Positions 34,435 through 41,768 are shown, counted from the first letter of the stretch. The stretch: 64,000 nucleotides of DNA from CAZMHJ01 sp046350635 (GCA_046350635.1 JAXLZY010000003.1:62001-126000), one strand, 5' to 3'. The notes: generated by a model from the letters alone, not told the origin. A program made the numbers and translations.

Positions 34435-35535
34435 ATGTCCGTCGTGACCAAGGCTTCCGTGTCCGACACGGAGCCCGCCAAGACCCATGGCATCGTGCGG
34501 ACCTTCGGGTTCGCTGCCATCCTGACCGTCATCATCTGGGCGGCTGTCGGTTTCATCGATGGCTTCCAGGCTGTCGTGACGGTCGCCATCCTCACGGTGC
34601 TGGAGGTCACCTTCAGCTTCGACAACGCGGTGGTGAATGCCAAGGTCCTGAAGACCATGTCGCCGTTCTGGCAGACCATCTTCATGACTGTCGGCATCTT
34701 CGTCGCGGTGTTCGTCGTTCGATTCGCACTTCCGATCATTATCGTCCAGCTCACCAGTGGACTCGGGTTCGGCGATGTCGTCCAGACGGCGCTGAACAAC
34801 CCCGAGCTCTACGCGGCCGAGCTGACCAAGGCCGGGCCGGCCATCGAGGCTTTCGGTGGTTCGTTCCTGCTGATGATCGCGGTCAGCTACTTCCTCGACG
34901 AGGAGAAGGACGTGCACTGGCTCGCCCCGCTCGAGCGTCGACTCGCTCCGCTGGGCAAGTTCGACAACATCACGGTCTTCGTGATGCTCGTGCTGGCTTC
35001 CGTGCTGTTCTTCACCGTCGACGAGGCCGAGCGCACCACCGTGCTCGTCGCGTCCGTGTTGGGTATCACCCTGCACATGGGTCTCGACCTGTTCGGGGCC
35101 ATGTTCGAGAAGGAGGACGACGAGGCTACCGAGTCGATGCCGGTGACCGACAAGGTCAAGGTCGGCATGGCGGCGTTCGCTGCGTTCCTCTACCTCGAGG
35201 TGCTCGACGCCAGCTTCAGCTTCGACGGCGTCATCGGCGCGTTCGCCATCACGACGAGTGTCCTGCTGATCATGGCGGGTCTCGGTGCGGGTGCCATCTG
35301 GGTGCGGTCCATGACCGTCCACCTGGTGCGCGCCGGCACGCTCGCCAAGTACCGCTTCCTGGAGCACGGTGCCCACTGGGCCATCCTGTTCCTCGGCGTG
35401 GTCATGGTCGTCAAGCTCTTCCACACCGAGCCGCCCGAGTGGGCGACCGGTAGCATCGGCGTGGTGTTCATCGCACTCGCCGTCGTCACGAGCATCATCG
35501 CTCGGAAGCGCGAGGAGAGCAAGTCGCTCGCCTAG
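34435..35535 (+). CDS. DUF475 family (TerC-like) integral membrane protein, GC-rich copy
   Basis: The ATG at 34435 has the ribosome site aaggag, giving 366 residues. The protein shares long blocks with the native copy at 10808-11818: FSFDNAVVNAKVLKT, FWQTIFMTVGI, AFGGSFLLMIA, YLEVLDASFSFDGVIGAFAI and GLGAGAIWVRSMTV. About nine membrane helices. The acidic/asparagine clusters in the two repeated helices are intact, so it should be functional as a metal-ion or stress-related membrane protein of the TerC superfamily. Codon use is strongly GC-rich, unlike flanking chromosomal genes, which points to transfer from a high-GC source. Confidence 0.88.
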   Translation: MSVVTKASVSDTEPAKTHGIVRTFGFAAILTVIIWAAVGFIDGFQAVVTVAILTVLEVTFSFDNAVVNAKVLKTMSPFWQTIFMTVGIFVAVFVVRFALPIIIVQLTSGLGFGDVVQTALNNPELYAAELTKAGPAIEAFGGSFLLMIAVSYFLDEEKDVHWLAPLERRLAPLGKFDNITVFVMLVLASVLFFTVDEAERTTVLVASVLGITLHMGLDLFGAMFEKEDDEATESMPVTDKVKVGMAAFAAFLYLEVLDASFSFDGVIGAFAITTSVLLIMAGLGAGAIWVRSMTVHLVRAGTLAKYRFLEHGAHWAILFLGVVMVVKLFHTEPPEWATGSIGVVFIALAVVTSIIARKREESKSLA

Positions 35536-35576
35536 CACTGCACGACATGCCTGCTTAATATGAGGTGTGGGGTATC

Positions 35577-35612
35577 GTCCCGCCCCTGGCGCTCACGCGC
35601 CGGGGGCGGGAC
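35577..35612 (+). terminator. GC-rich hairpin after the DUF475 gene
   Basis: A 16 bp stem (GTCCCGCCCCTGGCGC / GCGCCGGGGGCGGGAC, one G-U pair) with a four-base loop and no U-tract, 42 bp after the stop. Confidence 0.8.
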
Positions 35613-35681
35613 AACCCACCATTTATGATTTATGTATAGCCGTTAAATAGTAACGATTACGATAAGTAATAAATGGCTATT

Positions 35682-36560
35682 TTACAAAACGACGGTCGGC
35701 CGCTTTGCTTTATTGGTAATGGCTTTTCGCAAAGCTTGCACGCCTGCTTCGTAACGTTGCATTTGTTCGAGCTCGTCACCCTCAACATATTCAAGAATTG
35801 TTTCGAGCGGCATTTTCGTTTCGCTTGCTTCTTCGACGAATGCATAAACTTCTTCAGGGCGACTGCCAACTAGCATTTTACAGATACGGGCGTTGGGTAT
35901 AAATTTTGAACTTGTTTTTGCGATATGAATAAGTGATTGCAGAGATGACAATGCAATATGGTTGATAGCTGCTTCGATTGCGGGATTAGATGCATCATCA
36001 CTGACGTCTAGAATGTAGCAATACAACATTAAGGCATCGATAGTGCCGTCAAGTTTACGATGCAACATTCGCTCGTGCGAGCCAGTCACTAAAATATCAT
36101 CTAGAGCAATAACTGCACGGGCTGTTTCTGGTAAACCCTCTGGTAGCACGAGACCGTTGCGTTCCATGACCGCTTCGCGTTGCTCGAGTGTCATTGATGC
36201 ATAATCACCCTCTGTTAATACGGATCGATAAATTTTAAATGGTTCTATATGCGCTTGTGGAAGTTCCTCGCGCATAGTAGTCACAAAAGGCTCCAAAAGC
36301 GATTCAGATGCAGGTGGAGCAACTTTATAAGCAGAAGAAGTAACTAAAAGGGGCATTGGGTTATCGATATCAACCGGAATGACTTCTAATGCTCGTTGTG
36401 CTACTAAATGGCCAAATTTTGCCGCAATATCACCATCGCCATATTTAAAACGACTATATTCTTCGAGACTTACTTCGCCACCAATCGTATACGGAGTGCC
36501 TGCTTCGTCAGCGGTTACGGTATCTACAAACGCACGGTAGTGAACGGGCTTGCGGGCCAT
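35682..36560 (-). CDS. Ter-associated phosphoribosyltransferase (PRTase_3-like), second copy
   Basis: The 292-residue protein shows YSRFKYGDGDIAAKFGHLVA (about 31-50), SSAYKVAPPAS and the PRPP-binding loop VIALDDILVTGSHER (about 150-164). These are the marks of the phosphoribosyltransferases predicted to make a nucleoside-like product in Ter stress systems (Anantharaman, Iyer and Aravind's analysis). The ATG overlaps the preceding stop by one base (TAATG), so the two PRTases are coupled. Codon use is AT-richer, like the chromosome. It is the last gene of the HAD-PRTase-PRTase operon and ends 70 bp from the DUF475 hairpin. Confidence 0.82.
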   Translation of the reverse strand: MARKPVHYRAFVDTVTADEAGTPYTIGGEVSLEEYSRFKYGDGDIAAKFGHLVAQRALEVIPVDIDNPMPLLVTSSAYKVAPPASESLLEPFVTTMREELPQAHIEPFKIYRSVLTEGDYASMTLEQREAVMERNGLVLPEGLPETARAVIALDDILVTGSHERMLHRKLDGTIDALMLYCYILDVSDDASNPAIEAAINHIALSSLQSLIHIAKTSSKFIPNARICKMLVGSRPEEVYAFVEEASETKMPLETILEYVEGDELEQMQRYEAGVQALRKAITNKAKRPTVVL

Positions 36561-37417
36561 TACAGTAATCCCCTTTCGTTAGCAACCTGTACGATGGTAT
36601 CGAACCCATAATCGTATTGGCTAAGAAAATCATCGCCCGTCATCACAGCTCCAGATACAATTTCGTCTACCAAATATTCAGGGATTGCATGCATAAATTG
36701 TTCTAGTTCTACTTGATCACTCGAAAGAATCATCTTAAGTGTGCGAATATTTAAATCAAAATTGTCATCTTGGATGGCCGGCAATAAATCGGTTACTTTC
36801 GCAATTGCTGAACCATTAAGTTCTGATTCGACGTGGGGTGAAGATTGTGCTTGCTGTGCATCAAAAATAGCAATATAACCTAAATGTATAATCCGAGGTT
36901 GAACAGGTTCCTGTGCAAGTACATCAAGTACTTTTCGTTCTGCACCTCCCGAAATTCGTATATCATCAAGCACCACGACTGGCCGTTTACCTGGCCGTTT
37001 GTCAGTAAAACTAAAATCAATAGAATCAAGCTCTTTCGCCCTATCACTTGCACTTGATTTAGCATAATCAGATGCCGTTACACTACCTTTATACATGCGT
37101 ATAATTTCGCCGGGTTCAAGGCCTAGTCTTTCACGCTCTGGATTAATTAAATCAAGACAGTATTTTGACAGATAAAAACATGCGGGTGGAACCTCTTTAT
37201 AAGCAACCACGAAAGCGGGAGACAAACTATCAGCTACAACATCTTCATGGGTGTCTAGTAAGGTTTGTGCAATTACTTCTGCGAAGTCTTTTGTGGCATG
37301 TTTATCGCCATATTTCATACGACTATACGCCTCTCGGTCAAAATTACCTTCAGTGCTGGCAAGACCACCTTCTGTGTCAAAGAATAAGCTGTATTCTGTC
37401 GAGGTAGAGATATCCAT
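36560..37417 (-). CDS. Ter-associated phosphoribosyltransferase (PRTase_3-like), first copy
   Basis: Starting at ATG 37417 (site taggag), the 285-residue protein is a divergent paralogue of the next gene: YSRMKYGDKHATKDFAEVIA, VVAYKEVPPAC and the PRPP loop VVLDDIRISGGAERK near residue 150. Both keep the two acidic residues of the PRPP loop; the glycine following is intact, so both may be active. It begins 7 bp after the HAD gene and overlaps the second PRTase start. Two paralogues in tandem suggest a heteromeric enzyme or two successive steps; this is inference. Confidence 0.8.
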   Translation of the reverse strand: MDISTSTEYSLFFDTEGGLASTEGNFDREAYSRMKYGDKHATKDFAEVIAQTLLDTHEDVVADSLSPAFVVAYKEVPPACFYLSKYCLDLINPERERLGLEPGEIIRMYKGSVTASDYAKSSASDRAKELDSIDFSFTDKRPGKRPVVVLDDIRISGGAERKVLDVLAQEPVQPRIIHLGYIAIFDAQQAQSSPHVESELNGSAIAKVTDLLPAIQDDNFDLNIRTLKMILSSDQVELEQFMHAIPEYLVDEIVSGAVMTGDDFLSQYDYGFDTIVQVANERGLL

Positions 37418-37424
37418 AGTACTC

Positions 37425-38126
37425 CTAAAGTGCCCCAGCTTCATAAGCATTAGCAATTGTCGGGTAGGCCGATTCAATGTCTGATGGTTTAGACGTTAAG
37501 TAGACGGCTTGCATTCCAGCTTTTGTCGCACCTGCATAATCTGCAATAGAATTATCACCAACGTGAACAATTTCCCTCATCGGAAGCGCTAGCGCGCGAG
37601 CCGTTGCCTGGAATATACGTTGATGTGGTTTTGCGGCACCAACTTCGTTAGAAAATATTTGAGCGTCAGTCTTATCGAGAATTTCAGCCTTTGCAAGGGC
37701 GGAGCGCATGTATACACCATCTATAAATCCAGTATTACTCGTAAGCGCTATTTTGCGTTTATCTTGCCGCAGTGCTTCGAGTGTATCGAGCAAGTTTGGC
37801 TCGTTATAAACTACCAGGTATTCAAGGAAGAGTGTTTGAACATCACGCGAGAGTTCGGTTAATGTGGCGTCTGTTACAAATATGCCTAAGCGCTCAGAGG
37901 TGCGTTGCAATCGCTCATAAGCCCCAAACTGAACTCCAGTTTTGTCAGATTCTGCATCAGAATCAACGTCAACAGCCCGTAGTGTTGCACTAACGAGGTC
38001 TCGTTCAGTATTATTTTGCGCACCAAAAACATCTGCGACGAGCTGATTACGAGCAGGCTTATAATCCGGGTTACTCTTGATAAGAGTCATCCAGATATCG
38101 AAACTTACACCATTAATTTCTGACAC
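37425..38126 (-). CDS. HAD hydrolase of the Ter metabolite operon
   Basis: A 233-residue HAD-IA hydrolase: motif I as VSFDIWMTLI (nucleophile D in FDIWxTL), motif II threonine/serine in ALTSNTGF, motif III lysine in VGAAKPHQRIF, motif IV VHVGDNSIADYAGA. Translation starts with GTG at 38126. It is the first gene of the operon with the two phosphoribosyltransferases; a HAD phosphatase accompanies PRTases in known Ter biosynthetic modules and would remove phosphate from the ribosylated product. Codon use is like the chromosome. Confidence 0.85.
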   Translation of the reverse strand: MSEINGVSFDIWMTLIKSNPDYKPARNQLVADVFGAQNNTERDLVSATLRAVDVDSDAESDKTGVQFGAYERLQRTSERLGIFVTDATLTELSRDVQTLFLEYLVVYNEPNLLDTLEALRQDKRKIALTSNTGFIDGVYMRSALAKAEILDKTDAQIFSNEVGAAKPHQRIFQATARALALPMREIVHVGDNSIADYAGATKAGMQAVYLTSKPSDIESAYPTIANAYEAGAL

Positions 38127-38222
38127 ACAATATTCTCAATTATTACGAAGTTGCAAATGCTCCTTCACAATACCTTCTAGATACTAAAAAGAAGTGTGAA
38201 AGAGACAAGCTAAGAGTGTTGC

Positions 38223-38265
38223 CCGTTCGGGCGGGGGCATCCGAAGACGCCCCCGCCACGAACGG
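38223..38265 (-). terminator. GC-rich hairpin after the SPFH gene
   Basis: Stem CCGTTC-GGCGGGGGC with GCCCCCGCC-GAACGG (15 bp with a small interior mismatch), placed 5 bp after the leftward SPFH stop. No U-tract. Confidence 0.8.
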
Positions 38266-38270
38266 TAGTG

Positions 38271-39197
38271 CTACTTGGTGCTGGCCGGGATGGTGACGTT
38301 CGACCCCTGAGGAACCGGCAGAACCGTGATGTCGCCCTTGGCGATCGCCTGCGAGAGGAGATCGAGCTGCTTCTCGGTGAGCTTGTTCTTCTGGTAGTCG
38401 ATGTAGCCAGCCTGGCCAAGCACGGCCACGATCGCCTTGATCGAGTCGAGCTCGGTGTTGACGGTCGCGTTGCGCTGGAGCTGGGCGTCGTTCTCCGCCT
38501 TGGCGATCTCACGACCCGTGAGCGAGTCCTTCAGAGCAGCCGACTCCAGGACCGGCTTGTTGACCGTGAGCCTGAAATCGATGAAGAAGTTCCCGCCGCT
38601 GAGCTGCTGAGCGAACACCGGCAGCTGCTTGGCCATGTCGGACTCGAAGTTGCCCCTGCCCGTTCCGTTGTAGATGTCGAGGTAGGTGCTGGTCTTGTCG
38701 TTGCTGGCCGCTGCCGATGCTGCACTCTGGATGGCCTGCTCGATGTAGACGTCGAGCATGGCGTTCCAACCGTCGTAGTTGTCGCCGTCGATGTAGGCGT
38801 ACTTGCCGCTCCACTGCTTGAGACCGATCTTCTCGTGGAACGTGCGAAGGGTGGCACAGTCGGTGTTCAGCGAGAACGTTGCCACACCGCTGATGAGCAG
38901 CGTGACGTTGTTCTTGACGATCTTGACCGGTGCCCCATCGGCGCCCTCGTCGAGCGAGAACTTGTAGGTTCGCTCGCCGGCCGGGTAGTAGTAGAAGTCG
39001 TCGCCGACTCCCGTGAACTCCTGGTGCGACGGGCCGAAGCAGTCGATGTAGCTCTTGCTCGTCGGGATGATGGGGTTGTCCTCGTAGTGGACAGCCGCCT
39101 CTCCGGGAGAGGTGCTGACCTGCGAGCAGCCCGACAGCGTCGGGATCGCCACCGCGAGGGCGACGATGATGACGGTGAGCTTGGACTTGGCGATCAC
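38271..39197 (-). CDS. SPFH/band-7 lipoprotein
   Basis: The GTG at 39197 follows aaggagatctc and forms a GTGA overlap with the stop of the preceding gene, giving 308 residues. The N-terminus is a lipoprotein signal with lipobox LSGC (about residues 20-23). The remainder has the SPFH pattern: a beta domain (about 25-150), a long alanine-rich helical region with KAENDAQLQRNA and a final strand VLPVPQGSNVTIP typical of prohibitin/band-7 proteins. It would sit on the outer face of the membrane, unusual for SPFH proteins, which are generally anchored by a helix. Strongly GC-rich codons; intact. Confidence 0.78.
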   Translation of the reverse strand: MIAKSKLTVIIVALAVAIPTLSGCSQVSTSPGEAAVHYEDNPIIPTSKSYIDCFGPSHQEFTGVGDDFYYYPAGERTYKFSLDEGADGAPVKIVKNNVTLLISGVATFSLNTDCATLRTFHEKIGLKQWSGKYAYIDGDNYDGWNAMLDVYIEQAIQSAASAAASNDKTSTYLDIYNGTGRGNFESDMAKQLPVFAQQLSGGNFFIDFRLTVNKPVLESAALKDSLTGREIAKAENDAQLQRNATVNTELDSIKAIVAVLGQAGYIDYQKNKLTEKQLDLLSQAIAKGDITVLPVPQGSNVTIPASTK

Positions 39198-39505
39198 GAG
39201 ATCTCCTTGGGGTTGTCTTTGATCCATCGTTCGATGGGATCGGCGTACTCACTAGGGATGAGGACTGCCGGGTCTGCCAGCAGTTTTCTCATGATGTCTT
39301 CTGCGTTCTTCAGTGCCTCGCGCTGCTTGACCAGGTGTTCGAGAACGAGGGGGTTGAGCCCTTCGAAACGAAGAAGATCTGGTGCTCTGCGCGCGAGGTC
39401 CGCCTGGCGCCTGCGCTTGATGCCAAGCCGAACCAGTGCAATAAGTCCGATGACCAGCAGCACTGGAATGACAATAAACAGCAAGCCGGCTTCGAAACGA
39501 GCCAT
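39194..39505 (-). CDS. Single-helix membrane partner of the SPFH lipoprotein
   Basis: A 103-residue protein starting MARFEAGLLF at ATG 39505, with a membrane helix at about residues 6-28, a basic stretch (KRRRQADLARR) and a charged helical C-terminus (ALKNAEDIMRKLL). Its TGA overlaps the SPFH GTG by four bases, so both are made together. Base composition is intermediate. It is driven by the consensus promoter at 39671-39699 through a leader of about 160 bases. Family unknown. Confidence 0.7.
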   Translation of the reverse strand: MARFEAGLLFIVIPVLLVIGLIALVRLGIKRRRQADLARRAPDLLRFEGLNPLVLEHLVKQREALKNAEDIMRKLLADPAVLIPSEYADPIERWIKDNPKEIS

Positions 39506-39670
39506 GGCTTTCCATCCTAATGCGCTGGTACTGTGCTTCCCAGATCGCACCTTAGCTACAAGTTAAATAACCAAAGTGCGATCAAGAAAACTGCACAAAT
39601 ACCAATAAATTCTCTTAGCTTGTCAAGGTACGGTAACGGGCGTCTCCACCTCTGTTACGATACGAAACAT

Positions 39671-39699
39671 ATTTTAGCACAAAAGTATAAAAATGTCAA
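39671..39699 (-). promoter_or_regulatory. Consensus promoter of the SPFH pair
   Basis: On the minus strand TTGACA (39699-39694), 17 bp, TAAAAT (39676-39671), embedded in TGTGCTAAAATA as in the DUF475 promoter at 34336-34364. Confidence 0.82.
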
Positions 39700-39969
39700 T
39701 ATAATTGACCTCTGTTTTGATAAAACCAATAGAACTTGTTTATAGAGGGCGCGAAACAACGCCAATTAGCAATGACCTTCGTACAAAATACTGGAAGCGT
39801 CTATCTTGTAATGTAAAACGATGTTTCACAGAACTATAGCTTCCTGACCCACTAACTATGCACCATCTTTGATGATGCGCACTTTATTGAGTCAGAAAAG
39901 ATTCACATAGGTGTTTATCAATTCTCTTTGCTGTAAATGTGCGTTCTATTGCGTAAGAACGTAAAAGGT

Positions 39970-39998
39970 ATTATAGGACATATAATAATATATGTCAA
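39970..39998 (-). promoter_or_regulatory. Perfect consensus promoter without an assigned gene
   Basis: On the minus strand TTGACA (39998-39993), 17 bp, TATAAT (39975-39970), a 12/12 consensus match. Leftward of it, 39700-39960 has no convincing reading frame. It may drive a small RNA or the SPFH pair from further upstream. The 39506-40069 stretch otherwise holds only the two promoters. Confidence 0.75.
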
Positions 39999-40069
39999 TA
40001 GAATCATCATTTCTGACCCCAGTTATACACAGGATACAGATACAATAATAGTCAAAAATTGTCATGGGC

Positions 40070-40100
40070 GGGACGGGCACTCGTGGTGAGTGCCCGTCCC
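40070..40100 (-). terminator. GC-rich hairpin after the 40108 gene
   Basis: A 13 bp perfect stem (GGGACGGGCACTC / GAGTGCCCGTCCC) with a five-base loop, 7 bp after the leftward stop. Confidence 0.82.
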
Positions 40101-40107
40101 TGCCAGG

Positions 40108-40488
40108 TCAGATGCTGGCGGTGACCATACCGCGCAGTTCTGGAAGTACTTCTTGGGCCGAGTACTCCTTGATGCGCTCGAGGCGTGTGAGCCACATTCC
40201 TTCGGGCACGCTGTTCAGCCACTCGACACCCTGTGCCTCGGTCTCGAACTTCTTGAACATGGCGCACGAGACTTCGAGCGCAGCACGACCTCGAACGCCG
40301 TGCTCGAGCAGGTAGAAGAACCAGCCGTTGCGCTCGCGCTCGTGATCGTCGTCGTAGAACCGGGGGTAGTTGGCCATGAAGAGCTGATCGATGACCTTCC
40401 CGAGTGTGCGAAGGTCGAGGTCATCCCTCGATGCGTAGAGGTCGAGGATCTTGGTCAGGACCTCGAAATCGTCAACGGTCTTTCCCAT
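40108..40488 (-). CDS. Small acidic protein of unknown function (phage-like)
   Basis: A 126-residue soluble helical protein with GC-rich codons and no recognised domain. The ATG at 40488 lies 9 bp after the stop of the 51-residue gene and uses ggagtacacc as ribosome site, so the two form an operon. Size, composition and hairpin-terminated organisation are like small accessory genes of actinophages; that origin is inference. Confidence 0.65.
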   Translation of the reverse strand: MGKTVDDFEVLTKILDLYASRDDLDLRTLGKVIDQLFMANYPRFYDDDHERERNGWFFYLLEHGVRGRAALEVSCAMFKKFETEAQGVEWLNSVPEGMWLTRLERIKEYSAQEVLPELRGMVTASI

Positions 40489-40497
40489 GGTGTACTC

Positions 40498-40653
40498 CTA
40501 GTTGCCGGGGCGTGCGTAGATCGTGCTACGTCGAGCATGGTGACAGCTCGGTCTCCGGCAGTACTCGAACGTGTTCTTGATGCCGGTGTCGTAGCTGTGC
40601 ATCTTGTGGAGGCCCACCATGCAGAGCAGGCGTCCGAGCAGGCTTTTGGGCAT
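40498..40653 (-). CDS. 51-residue Cys/His-rich protein, DUF1660-like
   Basis: The ATG at 40653 follows the ribosome site caggagaaacac. The peptide starts MPKSLLGRLLCMVGLHKM, continues with FEYCRRPSCHH and ends in ARPGN. The pattern LLC..GLH...C....CHH would suit a small zinc-binding protein and resembles the short DUF1660-type proteins of phages. GC-rich codons. Missed by length-filtered ORF calling. Confidence 0.6.
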   Translation of the reverse strand: MPKSLLGRLLCMVGLHKMHSYDTGIKNTFEYCRRPSCHHARRSTIYARPGN

Positions 40654-40724
40654 GTGTTTCTCCTGTTGCGTGTGTGTTTGTGGTCACCCAAGAATATATC
40701 TATTAGACCATACAATCAGAGCCA

Positions 40725-40754
40725 TTGCAATTAGTTATGAAAAGTTATATAGTA
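40725..40754 (+). promoter_or_regulatory. Promoter of the 40795 gene
   Basis: TTGCAA (40725-40730), 18 bp, TATAGT (40749-40754) in an AT-rich gap between two divergent GC-rich blocks. Confidence 0.55.
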
Positions 40755-40794
40755 CTCAAGCCCAAATCATCCGCATCACGAAAGATGGGTATAC

Positions 40795-41127
40795 ATGATT
40801 CTGCTTGGAGCAAGTGAGACCAGCTGGCTGACGGTCGTGGACGCTGTCTTCGACAAGGCCTGCAAGAACGGTGGCGATGCTCGGCTCCCGCACGAGCTCG
40901 AGCTGCGGTTCGAGCGACACGGCGAGTTGACGACGGAGACGCTGTCTGCAGGCACGAGCCTGTTCTTCCCCCTCGAGGGAGGTCCCATGAGGGACAGGCG
41001 GCGCGCTAAGCGCTCGAAGGATGTCTGCGCGATCATGGGCGAGCAGGTTCACCTGACCCTCACGAGAACATCACAGGGCATCAGAATCAGCTCGTTCAAA
41101 CGAATGCGTAGTCCGTCGTTCGCGTGA
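40795..41127 (+). CDS. Small basic protein of unknown function, last island gene
   Basis: A 110-residue product with GC-rich codons, a basic middle (MRDRRRAKRSKD) and no recognised domain. It is followed 11 bp later by a perfect 12 bp GC hairpin. The ATG at 40795 has only a weak ribosome site (aagatggg). It is the rightmost GC-rich gene; after the hairpin base composition returns to that of the chromosome. Confidence 0.55.
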   Translation: MILLGASETSWLTVVDAVFDKACKNGGDARLPHELELRFERHGELTTETLSAGTSLFFPLEGGPMRDRRRAKRSKDVCAIMGEQVHLTLTRTSQGIRISSFKRMRSPSFA

Positions 41128-41138
41128 ACGGATGATGA

Positions 41139-41177
41139 GCGTGGGCCCCGCGACCAATTGGTTGACGGGGCCCACGC
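41139..41177 (+). terminator. GC-rich hairpin at right edge of the island
   Basis: A 12 bp perfect stem (GCGTGGGCCCCG / CGGGGCCCACGC) with an inner ACCAATTGGT palindrome. The 41178-41271 stretch after it is AT-rich and holds nothing I can identify. Confidence 0.82.
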
Positions 41178-41271
41178 GGGAAATCTTACTTGTGCACAAA
41201 TGGTACCAAAGTACCATGTGTGCATCAGCACGATTAGGTAGTTAGACTTAGAATTTAGACTACAAAGAGTT

Positions 41272-41739
41272 TTAGCGTAATTTAAGCGAACGTTGAACAT
41301 CACGTTCGGTGTCGCGTTTTTTGATTTTTTCTCTTTTGTCGTACTTGCGGAGACCTTTAGCGGTGGCAATATCAATTTTTATAAAACGGCCGCCAGTATG
41401 GAGTTTTAGTGGAATAATTGTGAGCCCTTGCTCTTTAGCAGTGGCGAGTTCTGCAAGTTCGCGCTTTTTTACAAGTAGTTTACGGGCACGGGTTTGTTGA
41501 GTTTCGGGTAGTGCCGAACGGTTCGCATTTGTGGCGTTAACTGTTGCGTTATAGAGCCATAATTCACCATCTTTAATATTTACGAAGGCGCCCCTAAGAT
41601 GACCATGGCCGGTGCGGAGGCTTTTTACCTCTGCCCCGCTAAGGCTAATGCCTGCCTGGTAGGTTTGCTTAAGCTCGTAATCACGACGAGCCTGCGCATT
41701 TACAATTTGCGCAGGTTTTGCCGCGTTTTTTGATTTCAT
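41272..41739 (-). CDS. smpB: SsrA-binding protein
   Basis: A 155-residue small basic protein with the SmpB fold markers: QARRDYELKQTYQAGISLSG near the start, GAEVKSLR, GHLRGAFV and the basic tail of KKRDTERD. SmpB binds tmRNA and releases stalled ribosomes. The start is ATG 41739 or an ATG two codons upstream; no good ribosome site decides it. No tmRNA gene is visible near it. Ends 144 bp from the last island gene. Confidence 0.92.
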   Translation of the reverse strand: MKSKNAAKPAQIVNAQARRDYELKQTYQAGISLSGAEVKSLRTGHGHLRGAFVNIKDGELWLYNATVNATNANRSALPETQQTRARKLLVKKRELAELATAKEQGLTIIPLKLHTGGRFIKIDIATAKGLRKYDKREKIKKRDTERDVQRSLKLR

Positions 41740-41768
41740 AACCATTATTGTACAACAGAGGTAATTTA

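Noticed and set aside
34423..35538. 371-residue open frame opposite the GC-rich DUF475 gene
   Set aside because: GC-rich coding DNA leaves long open frames on the other strand; composition is repetitive E/D/H/R and no domain is seen, while the plus frame has clear DUF475 motifs and a promoter.
38268..39566. 432-residue plus-strand frame across the SPFH gene
   Set aside because: Antisense shadow of the GC-rich SPFH gene; no start signal, and the sequence is a low-complexity R/V/L/D pattern.
40090..40734. 214-residue plus-strand frame across the small phage-like genes
   Set aside because: Opposite strand of two genes with good ribosome sites and a shared terminator; no motif of its own.
31335..41177. 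GC-rich segments as contaminant or mis-assembly
   Set aside because: They alternate many times with AT-rich DNA, each bounded by its own promoter and terminator; one chimeric join could not produce this. Kept as a test in the island finding.
41178..41271. tmRNA gene next to smpB
   Set aside because: No tRNA-like ends, tag frame or CCA end are visible in the short gap or the neighbouring DNA.
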